A stretch of DNA of 64,000 nucleotides from Alicyclobacillus sacchari (GTDB lineage: Bacteria; Bacillota; Bacilli; Alicyclobacillales; Alicyclobacillaceae), in the NCBI RefSeq assembly GCF_004366795.1, contig NZ_SORF01000001.1, forward strand, positions 186,001 through 250,000, written 5' to 3'. Numbering within the stretch: position 1 is the first letter of the stretch; every line of letters starts with the position of its first letter. A model generated the notes under the pieces. That model did no database searches and had not been told where the DNA came from. It worked only from the letters and a program-made list of their open reading frames with translations. Below are positions 56,222-64,000 of this stretch, piece by piece. A program made the translations under genes and the position numbers.

Positions 56222-57207
56222 CGTTGCACAACTCCCTTTCCGTTCAGATGTGACTCCACTTCCGCCCAGGTCGGATACTGGCTAAAGTCGCCACTTCCTG
56301 TTACCGCATAAGCGCCAACGAGCGATCCGAGCTTCAAGCAACGCTCGAGTGGCAGCCTTCGCATCATCCCTGCGATAAATCCCGCGTTGAACCCGTCGCC
56401 CGCACCGACCGTATCCACCACGTTCTCAACTGGCCAGGCACCGACCTGTAACCGCACGTCGCTGGCCGCGAGCTCGGCGCCTTTCTCACCACATTTGACA
56501 ACGACGCCAGTCCCGGTGAATCCCATATCGCGAAGTCGTTTGAAAATCTCATCAGCATCACTCGTGCCATACAACTGATCCGCCTCGCCATCCCCCATAA
56601 AGATCCAGGCCGCATGCGGCAACACTTCGCGTACTAGCTCCCGCCACGCATCGATAGGCGCCAATTTCAGTCGAATGTTCACGTCGAACGACACCGGGAC
56701 GCCCGCCAACATAGCGGATTGGACGATCGCGAAACTCGACTGTCTTGCTTCGCTGCCAATCATCCAGGTGATACCCGTCGCGTGTACCCATGCAAATTCC
56801 TTGGCTTTGAGCTGCGAGATCGCACGATCGACGGCAAATCCCTCGCCCGCCATCGCCGAGAACGCACGGTAATAAAACACTTGCGTCTGTTTTTTGAGGC
56901 CATGCCATTGTTTGAAATACACCCCCGTCGGCCTCTCTACCGATACATCGACGAGTGTGTCATCGATGCCTTCCGCCCGCAGCTGTCTGCGAATCAATTC
57001 ACCAAACGGATCGTCGCCAACGCGCGCCAAATACGATGTGGGAACCTGTAGCCGAACCAACCCGATAGCGGTATTCATCTCCGCCCCAGCGCAGTCAGTT
57101 CGAAACTCCCGAACTTCCGTCAACTTCCCGGCCTCTTTGGGAACACACACGACCATCGGCTCGCCAAACGTGAGCACGCGGCCAAGCGATTGCATGACCT
57201 TTGACAA
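56218..57207 (-). CDS. kdgK: 2-keto-3-deoxygluconate kinase
   Basis: 329 residues from a TTG with AGAGGGGG eight bases upstream. PfkB/ribokinase fold: GEPMVVCVPKEAG, NTAIGLVRLQVPTSYLARVG, and the catalytic Asp in VVDTVGAGDGFNAGFIAGMM. Phosphorylates KDG to KDPG. Lies 21 bp after uxaC and overlaps eda. Confidence 0.93.
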   Translation of the reverse strand: MSKVMQSLGRVLTFGEPMVVCVPKEAGKLTEVREFRTDCAGAEMNTAIGLVRLQVPTSYLARVGDDPFGELIRRQLRAEGIDDTLVDVSVERPTGVYFKQWHGLKKQTQVFYYRAFSAMAGEGFAVDRAISQLKAKEFAWVHATGITWMIGSEARQSSFAIVQSAMLAGVPVSFDVNIRLKLAPIDAWRELVREVLPHAAWIFMGDGEADQLYGTSDADEIFKRLRDMGFTGTGVVVKCGEKGAELAASDVRLQVGAWPVENVVDTVGAGDGFNAGFIAGMMRRLPLERCLKLGSLVGAYAVTGSGDFSQYPTWAEVESHLNGKGVVQR

Positions 57208-57228
57208 TTCTGATGCCCCCTCTTACAA

Positions 57229-58467
57229 TCAGCGCTGCACAAAATCCCAGAAGTTTTGGGAGAATAACTGGTTGACGTCGCGATCGACATCTTCGCGTGT
57301 CAAATCCCATCCCGCTTCTTGCAACTGCTGATATTTGTTCGTCAAGACCGCCGTTGCAACCTTGCGCGCGCGGCGCCACTTGTAAATCACGTGTTCGAGT
57401 ACGCGCGCGTCGGAATGCTGGATGACGAATGTGGGGCCGATCAGTTCCAAGCGCATATTGGATATTTCCGAAACGAGCGTCTCCGTATTCAAAAACCACC
57501 AACACCCAAATGGCATGACATTGCCAAACTTGCGCGCCGTGACAGCCAATTCGTGTTGATCCTCGCGCGCCAAAAACGTCACCAGAAACTTATTTTCGGG
57601 ATAACGCCGCGCCAGCGCTTCAATCGGCAACATGGAGGCCTTGGCTGTGCTGTCGCCGGCAGAACGAAGGTGTGGATTGACCTGTCTGCGCACGCCAATC
57701 ATCAGTGCAAGCGGCAGCCGCTGTTCTCTGCACACCGGCAAAATCGCATCGGAAAGCAACCGCCCGCGCACGGTGTCCTCCGGGAACGCGAACGTATCAG
57801 GTGCCGAAAACGCGAAATAGACCGGTTTGATTTTCGCGACCCAGTCTTTTAGGAATCGACGCACCTCTGCCATGTCAACCTCGCCGAGCTCTGGCCCCAC
57901 ATGGTACCCAGTATTCGACAGGTACACTTGGGCCCTGGGCCAGTCGTTCAAGAGGACGTCGAGCCGCAACGCCGCATGAAAGCGTCGATTGCGCGGTGTT
58001 CCCTGCTCCCAGTAACGCCGCTCGATCTCGTCAAACGGATCGTTGGTCATGACCACACTGTCAACCCCGGCGAGATCCAGCACATGGTTGGCGTACGTGT
58101 CCGTCGCGGTTGGTTCAAGCTTTGCGCGCAGCCCTGCCAGTTTTTCTGTGCGCAGATTGACGCCAAAAGCCTGCGCAATCTGCACGACCCCCAATGCCGC
58201 CTCGCTCAGCGGCGTCGTTTTTTCAAACAACTGTTCCCAGATCCAGTCCGCCTGTGATGGCGCCGACAGGTCCCAAAAATCCGTCGAAGACAACTGCCCA
58301 ACGCGCATCGCCTCGGCGATCAAATAGTGATACGTGAGCACATGGTCAGCACCGCTCACCTGAAGTGCCGAGAATGAGGGCGGAAACAGGTGCGTGTGCA
58401 TGTCGGTGACCCTGACTGTCGCCACGGCTTCGCGCACCCACGCCGCGAGTTCAGTTTGCGTTGCCAT
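57229..58467 (-). CDS. uxaC: Uronate (glucuronate) isomerase, divergent
   Basis: 412 residues from the ATG after AAGGTGGGG; family members are usually about 470. Amidohydrolase fold with the metal motif DMHTHLFPPSF, then TNDPFDEIERRYWEQG, HAALRLDVLLNDWP and MLPIEALARRYPENKFLVTF. Converts glucuronate to fructuronate. Its place in a complete glucuronate cluster supports the assignment more than sequence alone. Confidence 0.82.
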   Translation of the reverse strand: MATQTELAAWVREAVATVRVTDMHTHLFPPSFSALQVSGADHVLTYHYLIAEAMRVGQLSSTDFWDLSAPSQADWIWEQLFEKTTPLSEAALGVVQIAQAFGVNLRTEKLAGLRAKLEPTATDTYANHVLDLAGVDSVVMTNDPFDEIERRYWEQGTPRNRRFHAALRLDVLLNDWPRAQVYLSNTGYHVGPELGEVDMAEVRRFLKDWVAKIKPVYFAFSAPDTFAFPEDTVRGRLLSDAILPVCREQRLPLALMIGVRRQVNPHLRSAGDSTAKASMLPIEALARRYPENKFLVTFLAREDQHELAVTARKFGNVMPFGCWWFLNTETLVSEISNMRLELIGPTFVIQHSDARVLEHVIYKWRRARKVATAVLTNKYQQLQEAGWDLTREDVDRDVNQLFSQNFWDFVQR

Positions 58468-58507
58468 GATGGAATCCCCACCTTCGCCTACAATCTTCAC
58501 ACCACAT

Positions 58508-59269
58508 TCAAATCGTCATGGCCGTAAAACCGCCGTCGACTGGAATCAACGCGCCAGTCACAAAACTAGAGGCTCGATCTGACGCCAACCAGACGGCTAT
58601 CCCCTTGAGTTCGTGGGGCTCCCCCAACCTGCCCAGCGGCGTATGGCGAACGATGTTGTCGATCCGCTCTTTCGTCAGGATTTTTCGATTTTGTTCCGCC
58701 GGGAAAAAGCCTGGGATGATTGCGTTGACACGCACATGAGGAGCCAGCTCGCGCGCCAGGTACTGCGTCATGTTGTTGACAGCCGCCTTCGATGCAGAGT
58801 ACGCGAAGACGCCGGAAAGAGGAGGATTCGAGGAAACCGATGAGATGTTGATGATGGAGCCACCGCCACGTTCAACCATGTGCCTGCCAACAACCTGGCA
58901 GGCCAGGAAGACAGCCTTGGCGTTTGTCCCGACGATGCGATCCCACTCGTTCTCCTCAATGTCGAAGAACGGCGTCTTGCTGTTGACACCCGCACAATTG
59001 ACCAAGACGTCGATGCGCCCGGCCCACGCCGCCACATCGCGCACCAAGTCCGCAATGGAAGTCCGATCTTGGACATCGACTGCAAAGACACGCGCGCTAC
59101 CGCCGACATCCTGCAGACGCTTCGCAACTTGGTCGCCCTTCGTTTGGTCCCGCCCGGCAATGGCGACATTTGCACCGTGTTCAGCGAGACCCTCCGCAAT
59201 ATAGCTACCCAACACGCCAGTGCCACCGATGACTAAGGCTGTACGACCACGCAAGTCAAACAGGCGCAA
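58508..59269 (-). CDS. uxuB: SDR-family D-mannonate oxidoreductase (fructuronate reductase)
   Basis: 253 residues from a TTG with GAAAGGGG eight bases upstream; longer frames lack a site. Short-chain dehydrogenase with VIGGTGVLGSYIAEGLAEHG (NAD site), NCAGVN, catalytic Ser in INISSVSSNPPLSG and AYSASKAAV. In Gram-positives the fructuronate reductase is an SDR (YjmF type) next to uxuA and uxaC. By context it reduces fructuronate to mannonate. Other sugar-acid substrates are possible. Confidence 0.78.
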   Translation of the reverse strand: MRLFDLRGRTALVIGGTGVLGSYIAEGLAEHGANVAIAGRDQTKGDQVAKRLQDVGGSARVFAVDVQDRTSIADLVRDVAAWAGRIDVLVNCAGVNSKTPFFDIEENEWDRIVGTNAKAVFLACQVVGRHMVERGGGSIINISSVSSNPPLSGVFAYSASKAAVNNMTQYLARELAPHVRVNAIIPGFFPAEQNRKILTKERIDNIVRHTPLGRLGEPHELKGIAVWLASDRASSFVTGALIPVDGGFTAMTI

Positions 59270-59298
59270 GGCGGACACCCCTTTCGTGGTTCCATGCT

Positions 59299-59312
59299 CG
59301 GAAGCGGTTACA
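59299..59312. promoter_or_regulatory. Possible catabolite-repression (cre) site
   Basis: CGGAAGCGGTTACA matches the cre consensus TGWNANCGNTNWCA at 12 of 14 positions, 29 bp before the SDR start codon. It would put the glucuronate genes under CcpA. Confidence 0.4.
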
Positions 59313-59398
59313 AAGGAATCGAAAAACTGGCTAATTTCGTCGTCTTCCGAAAGAACTGCGATCCATTGGGACACGTCAATTGTAGCACAATAAGGAAT

Positions 59399-60544
59399 TC
59401 ATCGTGCCTGCGTCCGCCGATGACCTGCCAGAAATGCTCGTACCGCCATCTCCGCAGCGTTGGCCGCCAATTCGAACGCGTAATCCATTGCATCCTGTGA
59501 TGAGATGGGACCGTTTGCAATCGAAAACATGGCACTGACACCGAGATCGTATAAGCCTTTAGCGCCCTCTTGAACGGCGCCGGAAATACAGATCACGGGT
59601 ACACCGGCGGTCTGTGCACGTTGAGCCACGCCCGCCACCGCCTTGCCAAAGCACGTTTGTTCGTCCGTACATCCCTCACCGGTCAGGACGAGATCCGCAG
59701 TTTGTACGTGTGTATCGAAGTTCATCGCGTCAAGCACAAGATCGACGCCGCGGGCGAAGCGCGCACCGAGAACCAACAGTGCAAAGCCAATCCCACCTGC
59801 CGCTCCTGCGCCAGACTGTTCTTGGCAACTCCGGCCAAACGCCCGTTCTACGGCGGCGGCGATGGAACCGAGCGCCGCATCGAGGCGCGGTACATCCTTA
59901 CCGGTGGCGCCTTTTTGCGGGCCGTACACATATGTCGCTCCGCGCTCGCCGCACAGTGGATTGGCGACGTCGCAGGCCGCCCAGATCTCGGCCGTTTGCA
60001 GGGCCGGATGTAAGTTGGCGAGATCGACACGCTTGACAGCCTGGCAAGCCGCTGGAGTCGGTTGCAACGAGCGATTGTTTGCGTCGTAAAAACGGGCACC
60101 CAGTGCATAAAGCAAGCCAATCCCCGCATCGTTGGTACCACTGCCGCCGAGTCCGACGACGATTCTGCGATGACCACGTGCGAGTGCATGAAGCAGCAAT
60201 TCGCCAAGACCAACACTGTTCGCCTGCCAAACATCGCGATCCGCCGGTTGCACCAAGTTCAAGCCCACCGCCGATGCCGCCTCGATGACCACTGTGCCGT
60301 CCGGCAAAACGCCATAGCCCGCCCGGATCGGCCGCGCAAGCGAATCATGAACATCGACCTCCACTCGCTCGCCGCCCGTCGCCCGAAGCAGACTGGCCAG
60401 CGTGCCCTCGCCGCCATCGGCGATCGGGAATTCTAGGATATCGGCTTCTGGACACGCACGTTGCACGCCTAGAGCCATGGCCTGGGCTGCCGCAACCGAG
60501 GTAAGTGAACCCTTGAACGAATCCGGAGCTACGAGGAAGCGCAT
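59399..60544 (-). CDS. glxK: Glycerate kinase (2-phosphoglycerate forming)
   Basis: 381 residues. MRFLVAPDSFKGSLTSVAAA at the N-terminus, FPIADGGEGTLASLL, GLGGSGTNDAGIGLLYALGA and VLTGEGCTDEQTCFGKA are standard for the GarK/GlxK family. Phosphorylates glycerate for glycolysis. First gene of the minus-strand sugar-acid cluster; 129 bp separate it from the SDR gene. Confidence 0.93.
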   Translation of the reverse strand: MRFLVAPDSFKGSLTSVAAAQAMALGVQRACPEADILEFPIADGGEGTLASLLRATGGERVEVDVHDSLARPIRAGYGVLPDGTVVIEAASAVGLNLVQPADRDVWQANSVGLGELLLHALARGHRRIVVGLGGSGTNDAGIGLLYALGARFYDANNRSLQPTPAACQAVKRVDLANLHPALQTAEIWAACDVANPLCGERGATYVYGPQKGATGKDVPRLDAALGSIAAAVERAFGRSCQEQSGAGAAGGIGFALLVLGARFARGVDLVLDAMNFDTHVQTADLVLTGEGCTDEQTCFGKAVAGVAQRAQTAGVPVICISGAVQEGAKGLYDLGVSAMFSIANGPISSQDAMDYAFELAANAAEMAVRAFLAGHRRTQAR

Positions 60545-60673
60545 ACAGACATCCTTTCACCTGATATGAACCTGTGCCCTTGCGAGTCTCACAGTTATAA
60601 TCATAACAGTCTTAGCGCGCAGAGTCGCCGCCATCGTAGAACAAGCACCTGCGCCACGAAAGGAAGGACCTTG

Positions 60674-61327
60674 GTGAGCAAGCATATCTACGTCGTCTTT
60701 GGAGACTACTACCACCCCTCCGCGCCCATTTCGCAAGCGTTTGCAGCCATGTTTGAACCAATGAGCGAGCAAGGCTACACCTATGCCGAAATCCATGAAT
60801 CGGAATTGGTGGATCGCCTCCTTGAGCAACCGGCTGCCGTCGTCATGTATAAAGAAGACCGCGTCGATCCGACGCTAAATCCACCGACGCGTTGGCAAGA
60901 TGCACATGCCGCACAAGCCATCGTGCGCTATGTCGAGGCAGGAGGCGGTTGGCTCGCGTGGCATGCCGGTATGTCCTGTTACCCTGTCCCCGGCCCGTAT
61001 ACATCTATGCTTCGCGGGCACTTTGTATCGCACCCAAAAGTGAACGCCCCCGTTACATACACGCCGGCAAGCCATCCAATCACGGACGGGATCGATCCCT
61101 TCACCATCGTGGACGAACATTACTTCGTCGAACTGCATTCGGGACCGACGGACATCCTTGTGTCGTCGACGTCGATCGACGGCGAATCCACGGCTGGTTG
61201 GGCGCATTCGTATGGCGACGGACGCGTGTGCTGCATCACGCCAGCCCATAAACCGGACGGACTGGCACATCCGAGCGTACAGCAACTAGTGACAAACGCG
61301 CTGTTCTGGGTAACCAAGCGATTGTGA
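60674..61327 (+). CDS. ThuA-like protein
   Basis: 217 residues from a GTG with AAGGAAGG upstream. Class I glutamine-amidotransferase-like fold of the ThuA family: VVFGDYYHPSAPISQAFAAM, VEAGGGWLAWHAGMSC, LRGHFVSHPKVNAPVTYTP, HPITDGIDPFTIVDEHYFVE and GDGRVCCITPAHKPDGLAHP. ThuA-type proteins go with sugar (trehalose and related) catabolism, with unclear chemistry. Divergent from glxK, so a role in sugar use is plausible. Confidence 0.88.
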   Translation: MSKHIYVVFGDYYHPSAPISQAFAAMFEPMSEQGYTYAEIHESELVDRLLEQPAAVVMYKEDRVDPTLNPPTRWQDAHAAQAIVRYVEAGGGWLAWHAGMSCYPVPGPYTSMLRGHFVSHPKVNAPVTYTPASHPITDGIDPFTIVDEHYFVELHSGPTDILVSSTSIDGESTAGWAHSYGDGRVCCITPAHKPDGLAHPSVQQLVTNALFWVTKRL

Positions 61328-61331
61328 TACC

Positions 61332-61499
61332 ATGGAATTGGTGGTTCCATTGAATCCAACGCGATGGCTTACTGTGCTTTCGATTGCCGTCCCTGTCGCG
61401 AGCCTCATCGTCTCGGCGGTGACGTCCCACTGGGGATTTCTGTTTCTTTGTATCACACCGGCATTTGTCAACTGGGGCTGGGGCAAAGAAGATAAGTGA
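61332..61499 (+). CDS. 55-aa two-span membrane protein, hypothetical
   Basis: Reads MELVVPLNPTRWLTVLSIAV, then a second hydrophobic segment (HWGFLFLCITPAFVNWGWG) and a charged end. No clear binding site before the ATG. A TTG six codons later, with GGTGG upstream, is an alternative start. It follows the ThuA gene by 4 bp and may be coupled to it. Confidence 0.5.
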   Translation: MELVVPLNPTRWLTVLSIAVPVASLIVSAVTSHWGFLFLCITPAFVNWGWGKEDK

Positions 61500-61504
61500 T
61501 TTCC

Positions 61505-61588
61505 TCAGCCTCCATGTCGCCGGTAACGCAGGATGAACCAAACCAATACAACCAAGCCGGCAATTTCAAATAATCCTTGCACCGTGAC
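61505..61588 (-). CDS. 27-aa membrane peptide, hypothetical
   Basis: Possible GTG-started peptide VTVQGLFEIAGLVVLVWFIL followed by RYRRHGG: one hydrophobic helix with a basic tail. It ends 5 bp from the convergent 55-aa gene. Support is weak. Confidence 0.25.
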   Translation of the reverse strand, partial: VTVQGLFEIAGLVVLVWFILRYRRHGG

Positions 61589-61765
61589 ACCGCCTGTCGA
61601 AGATTGTCGCTTTTGATCATAGCGCAAATTGTGCGGACGGCGGTCTGTCCGATGTGGCAAAATCGTGAGGGTTTCGCGCCACATTCGCATTGTGTATGGC
61701 ATGGCGCATATGGACACTCTACAGTTGCACCTTTGCTCATTCGCAACGAAAGGAGTGGCAAGCGC

Positions 61766-61948
61766 ATGCTGAACGCACATCGCGCCAAGGAGATTTCCGA
61801 ATCTCCAGTCATGGCCAATGTCACGCACAATGGACAGCGCATCTACATTCAACAGGTCGATCTCGAGAACGAGACCGCACGCGTCTACGCCTTGGAACGG
61901 CCGGAACAGGAATACGACGTGCACGTGTCCAACCTCGTCGAGCATTAA
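61766..61948 (+). CDS. sspH: Small acid-soluble spore protein, H type (second copy)
   Basis: 60 residues (MLNAHRAKEISESPVMANVT, then NGQRIYIQQVDLENETARVY). AAAGGAG lies ten bases upstream. The sequence follows SspH closely, including the VHVSNLVE end. Less like the copy at 52062 than like the general family, so not a recent duplication. Expected forespore expression. Confidence 0.9.
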   Translation: MLNAHRAKEISESPVMANVTHNGQRIYIQQVDLENETARVYALERPEQEYDVHVSNLVEH

Positions 61949-61958
61949 CGGCCAGTTT

Positions 61959-61998
61959 CGGCGAATCGGCTGGCAAACGCCCTACCGATTCGCCGTTT
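61959..61998 (+). terminator. Terminator after the second sspH
   Basis: Perfect 11-bp stem CGGCGAATCGG/CCGATTCGCCG with a 15-base loop, then TTT. Ten bp after the stop. Confidence 0.7.
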
Positions 61999-62072
61999 GG
62001 TGCGGTAGGATGGTGCTCGAGCCCATATCGGCGTTCTGCCCAGGGCACCTTAACGAAAAGAAGGCATCTTCT

Positions 62073-62858
62073 ATGTATCCGGAACGCATCGTTTGCCTCG
62101 CGGCGGAAATTCCAGAAATCCTGAATGAACTTGGGGCGCTCGACCGCGTGGTCGGCATTTCTGCTTATACCACACGTCCACTTGAAGCGTTGAGCATTCC
62201 CAAAGTCTCTGGCTTTCAAAACGGAAGTATCAAAAAGATTCTCGAGACAAAACCGGATGTTGCCATTCTGACGTCCGCCGTTCAGAACGGGTTGGCGGCC
62301 GCGCTCGGTCAGGCTGGCATCACCGTCATACACCTCTATCCCCAGCGATTGCAGGATCTGTTTTCGACCATTTCACTTCTCGGCAACGTCGTGGGTGCAT
62401 CCGACCGAGCCTCGGCTCTCAACGCACGGCTGCAACTGGCAATTGACGAGGTTCGCGTCAAAGCCGAGCGTTTTCCGCGCAGGCCGCGCGTATATTTCGA
62501 AGAGTGGATGGATCCGCTCATCACGGGCATTGGCTGGGTCAGCGACCTAATCGAATTGGCAGGGGGAGAAGACGTCTTTCGAGCCAAGGCCATTGAAGGA
62601 CTTTCGGCAGCGGATCGCGTCGTTAAGCCCGATGACGTGATCGCGGCAGACCCTGACCTTGTGTTTGCATCGTGGTGCGGCAAGCCGTTTCGGCATCCAG
62701 AGTTCTGTGAGCGACCAGGGTTTGCGCAAATCGCAGCCGTGCGCGAAGGGCACGTCTACGAGCTATCAGGGGAAGTGCTACAATGCGGCCCGATGCTGAT
62801 CGACACACTCTATTCCCTGCATCAAACCATCGCCAAGGTCGCACGGTCTGAACGTTGA
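62073..62858 (+). CDS. Cobalamin-binding-protein-like protein without signal peptide
   Basis: 261 residues from the ATG with AAGAAGG eight bases upstream. BtuF-type helical-backbone metal-receptor fold: RIVCLAAEIPEILNELGALD, VVGISAY, KKILETKPDVAILTSAVQNG, GLAAALGQAGITVIHLYPQR and PDLVFASWCGKPFRHP. No signal peptide or lipobox, so it should stay in the cytoplasm, unlike transport-linked BtuF. No permease or ATPase is adjacent. Ligand unproven. Confidence 0.78.
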   Translation: MYPERIVCLAAEIPEILNELGALDRVVGISAYTTRPLEALSIPKVSGFQNGSIKKILETKPDVAILTSAVQNGLAAALGQAGITVIHLYPQRLQDLFSTISLLGNVVGASDRASALNARLQLAIDEVRVKAERFPRRPRVYFEEWMDPLITGIGWVSDLIELAGGEDVFRAKAIEGLSAADRVVKPDDVIAADPDLVFASWCGKPFRHPEFCERPGFAQIAAVREGHVYELSGEVLQCGPMLIDTLYSLHQTIAKVARSER

Positions 62859-62900
62859 GCCGAAGTTGCCGTTAGCGGCACGGGCAAAGGGGGCAGCCAT

Positions 62901-64000
62901 ATGTCAAAGCGACTCTGGCTATTCTATTTTGTCACCATGTTGTATTGGTTTTCTACATATACCTACGTGCCTCTCTTGTCGCCGTATGTGCTCGCGATTG
63001 GCGGCACATTGAGCATGGCTGGGGTGATCGTCGGTTCGTACGGCTTTTCCCAAATGTTAATCCGAATTCCGCTGGGAATATGGTCGGATCGCATCGGTCG
63101 GCGCAAGCCGTTCGTCATTGGCGGGGTGGCCATGGGCGCGGTAAGCAGTTTGGGGTTGGCACTCACACACTCGGTCATCGCGACGTTGATCTTCCGCCTG
63201 CTTGCCGGAGTGGCAGCAGCAAGTTGGGTCGTGTTCACCGTCCTTTATGCCAGCTATCACACGCCCGATGAGGCTCCGAAGGCAATGGGCGTCATCAGCT
63301 TTTACACTTCGCTCGGTCAGCTTGCCGCGTCGACCCTGGGTGGGATGGTGGCAGAGCGGTTTGGCTGGCACGCGCCATTTTGGCTCGGTGCCCTTGGCGG
63401 CGCTATCGGGATCGCGTTGGCCTTTGGCATCCCGGATAACGCACCGTCGCAGGATCATGCGGGCATCGAGCCGCGGGAAATGCTTGCCGTCGGGCGCGAT
63501 CGAGTCGTACTTGGCGTATCGACGCTCGCGATTCTCGCGCAGATCGTCACGTTTACGACGATGTTTGGTTTCACGACAACGGCGGCAACGCTCTTGCACG
63601 CCAACAAAATGGATTTGAGTTGGTTGACCCTCGCATCGACACTGCCAAACGCCATCGCGTCGCTGTACAGCGGCGGCGCGTTCTCTCGCTGGTTGGGCGC
63701 ACGAAACGTGGTCGCGGCCGGTTTTGTGATCGCGGCGATGTTTACGGCGGCCATTCCGTTTGTCCACGATTTAGGGTTGCTTTACATCACGCAGGCGTGC
63801 AACGGTTTCGGACAGGGGCTGTGCATGCCGGTTCTCATGGGACTGGCGATCCGTCATGTGGAAGCGCGCAAACGTGCCACGGCGATGGGCTTTTACCAAG
63901 CCATTTACGCACTTGGTATGTTTGGCGGCCCAGCCATCGTCGGTTGGCTCGACGACGGCATCGGAATCGGGAGCGGCTTTCTTTGCGTAGCCGGCGTAAG
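62901..64000 (+). CDS. MFS transporter, 3' end outside the window
   Basis: Open from the ATG (MSKRLWLFYFVTMLYWFSTY; AAAGGGGGC upstream) to the window end, 366 codons. MFS features: GFSQMLIRIPLGIWSDRIGR, RLLAGVAAASWVVFTVLYAS, and PNAIASLYSGGAFSRWLGAR in the second half. Twelve-span exporter type, probably drug or sugar efflux; substrate unknown. 42 bp after the cobalamin-binding-like gene. Confidence 0.85.
   Translation, partial: MSKRLWLFYFVTMLYWFSTYTYVPLLSPYVLAIGGTLSMAGVIVGSYGFSQMLIRIPLGIWSDRIGRRKPFVIGGVAMGAVSSLGLALTHSVIATLIFRLLAGVAAASWVVFTVLYASYHTPDEAPKAMGVISFYTSLGQLAASTLGGMVAERFGWHAPFWLGALGGAIGIALAFGIPDNAPSQDHAGIEPREMLAVGRDRVVLGVSTLAILAQIVTFTTMFGFTTTAATLLHANKMDLSWLTLASTLPNAIASLYSGGAFSRWLGARNVVAAGFVIAAMFTAAIPFVHDLGLLYITQACNGFGQGLCMPVLMGLAIRHVEARKRATAMGFYQAIYALGMFGGPAIVGWLDDGIGIGSGFLCVAGV

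Overview
The window looks like the chromosome of an aerobic, endospore-forming member of the Bacillales, probably Alicyclobacillus or a close relative. That placement is inference from gene content and was not checked by a search. The evidence is two SspH-type small acid-soluble spore proteins, a LysM-GH18 spore cortex lytic enzyme gene, a cggR-gapA pair with a recognisable CggR operator, a LipL-type octanoyltransferase, type I coaA, many AGGAGG ribosome binding sites with GTG/TTG starts, and a moderately high GC content. I saw no rRNA, tRNA, CRISPR array or classical insertion sequence.

Layout. 1-2944: a one-component regulator (HTH plus binding-protein-like domain) and a molybdate/tungstate-type binding protein and permease with no ATPase beside them. 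3244-5023: divergent nsrR and hmp (nitric oxide sensing and detoxification) with an NsrR-like operator between them. 5080-15498: the most striking region. A spore peptidoglycan hydrolase gene of the SleL/YaaH type (LysM-LysM-GH18) is cut in two by a 9,129-bp insertion. The C-terminal part lies at 5080-5501 and the N-terminal part at 14614-15498, both on the minus strand. A 17-bp core (16 of 17 identical) sits at both junctions in the same reading frame. A large serine recombinase lies just inside one end. Joining the two halves at the core gives a continuous 429-residue protein, the normal length for this family. The arrangement is that of the B. subtilis skin element, which interrupts sigK and also carries arsenic-resistance genes. 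Here the cargo is arsR-arsB-arsC, an amino-acid permease, a SpoIID-domain protein with a secreted partner, and an ECF sigma factor with a likely anti-sigma factor.

15578-23812: two polytopic membrane proteins, a heterodimeric ABC exporter pair, an NhaC-type antiporter and a small unknown protein. 23857-31869: an oligopeptide ABC importer (two ATPases, two permeases and two very similar binding proteins). 32278-37177: two OmpR-type two-component systems flanking lipL. 37200-43146: LysR regulator divergent from a sequence-divergent purA, a secreted gluzincin-type protease, an MFS transporter and an ArsR-type regulator. 43251-46415: cggR-gapA and coaA. 46533-51215: a second heterodimeric ABC exporter and an AraC regulator. 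51401-54429: DUF1641 protein, sspH, msrB, a YdcF-like protein and an inositol-monophosphatase-family enzyme. 54527-60544: a minus-strand cluster (glxK, SDR mannonate oxidoreductase, uxaC, kdgK, eda, uxuA) that encodes the whole route from glucuronate to pyruvate plus glyceraldehyde-3-phosphate. 60674-64000: ThuA-like protein, two tiny membrane proteins, a second sspH, a cytosolic cobalamin-binding-like protein and an MFS transporter cut by the window end.

Start codons were chosen by ribosome-binding-site spacing and family alignment from memory, so several differ from the longest possible reading frame.
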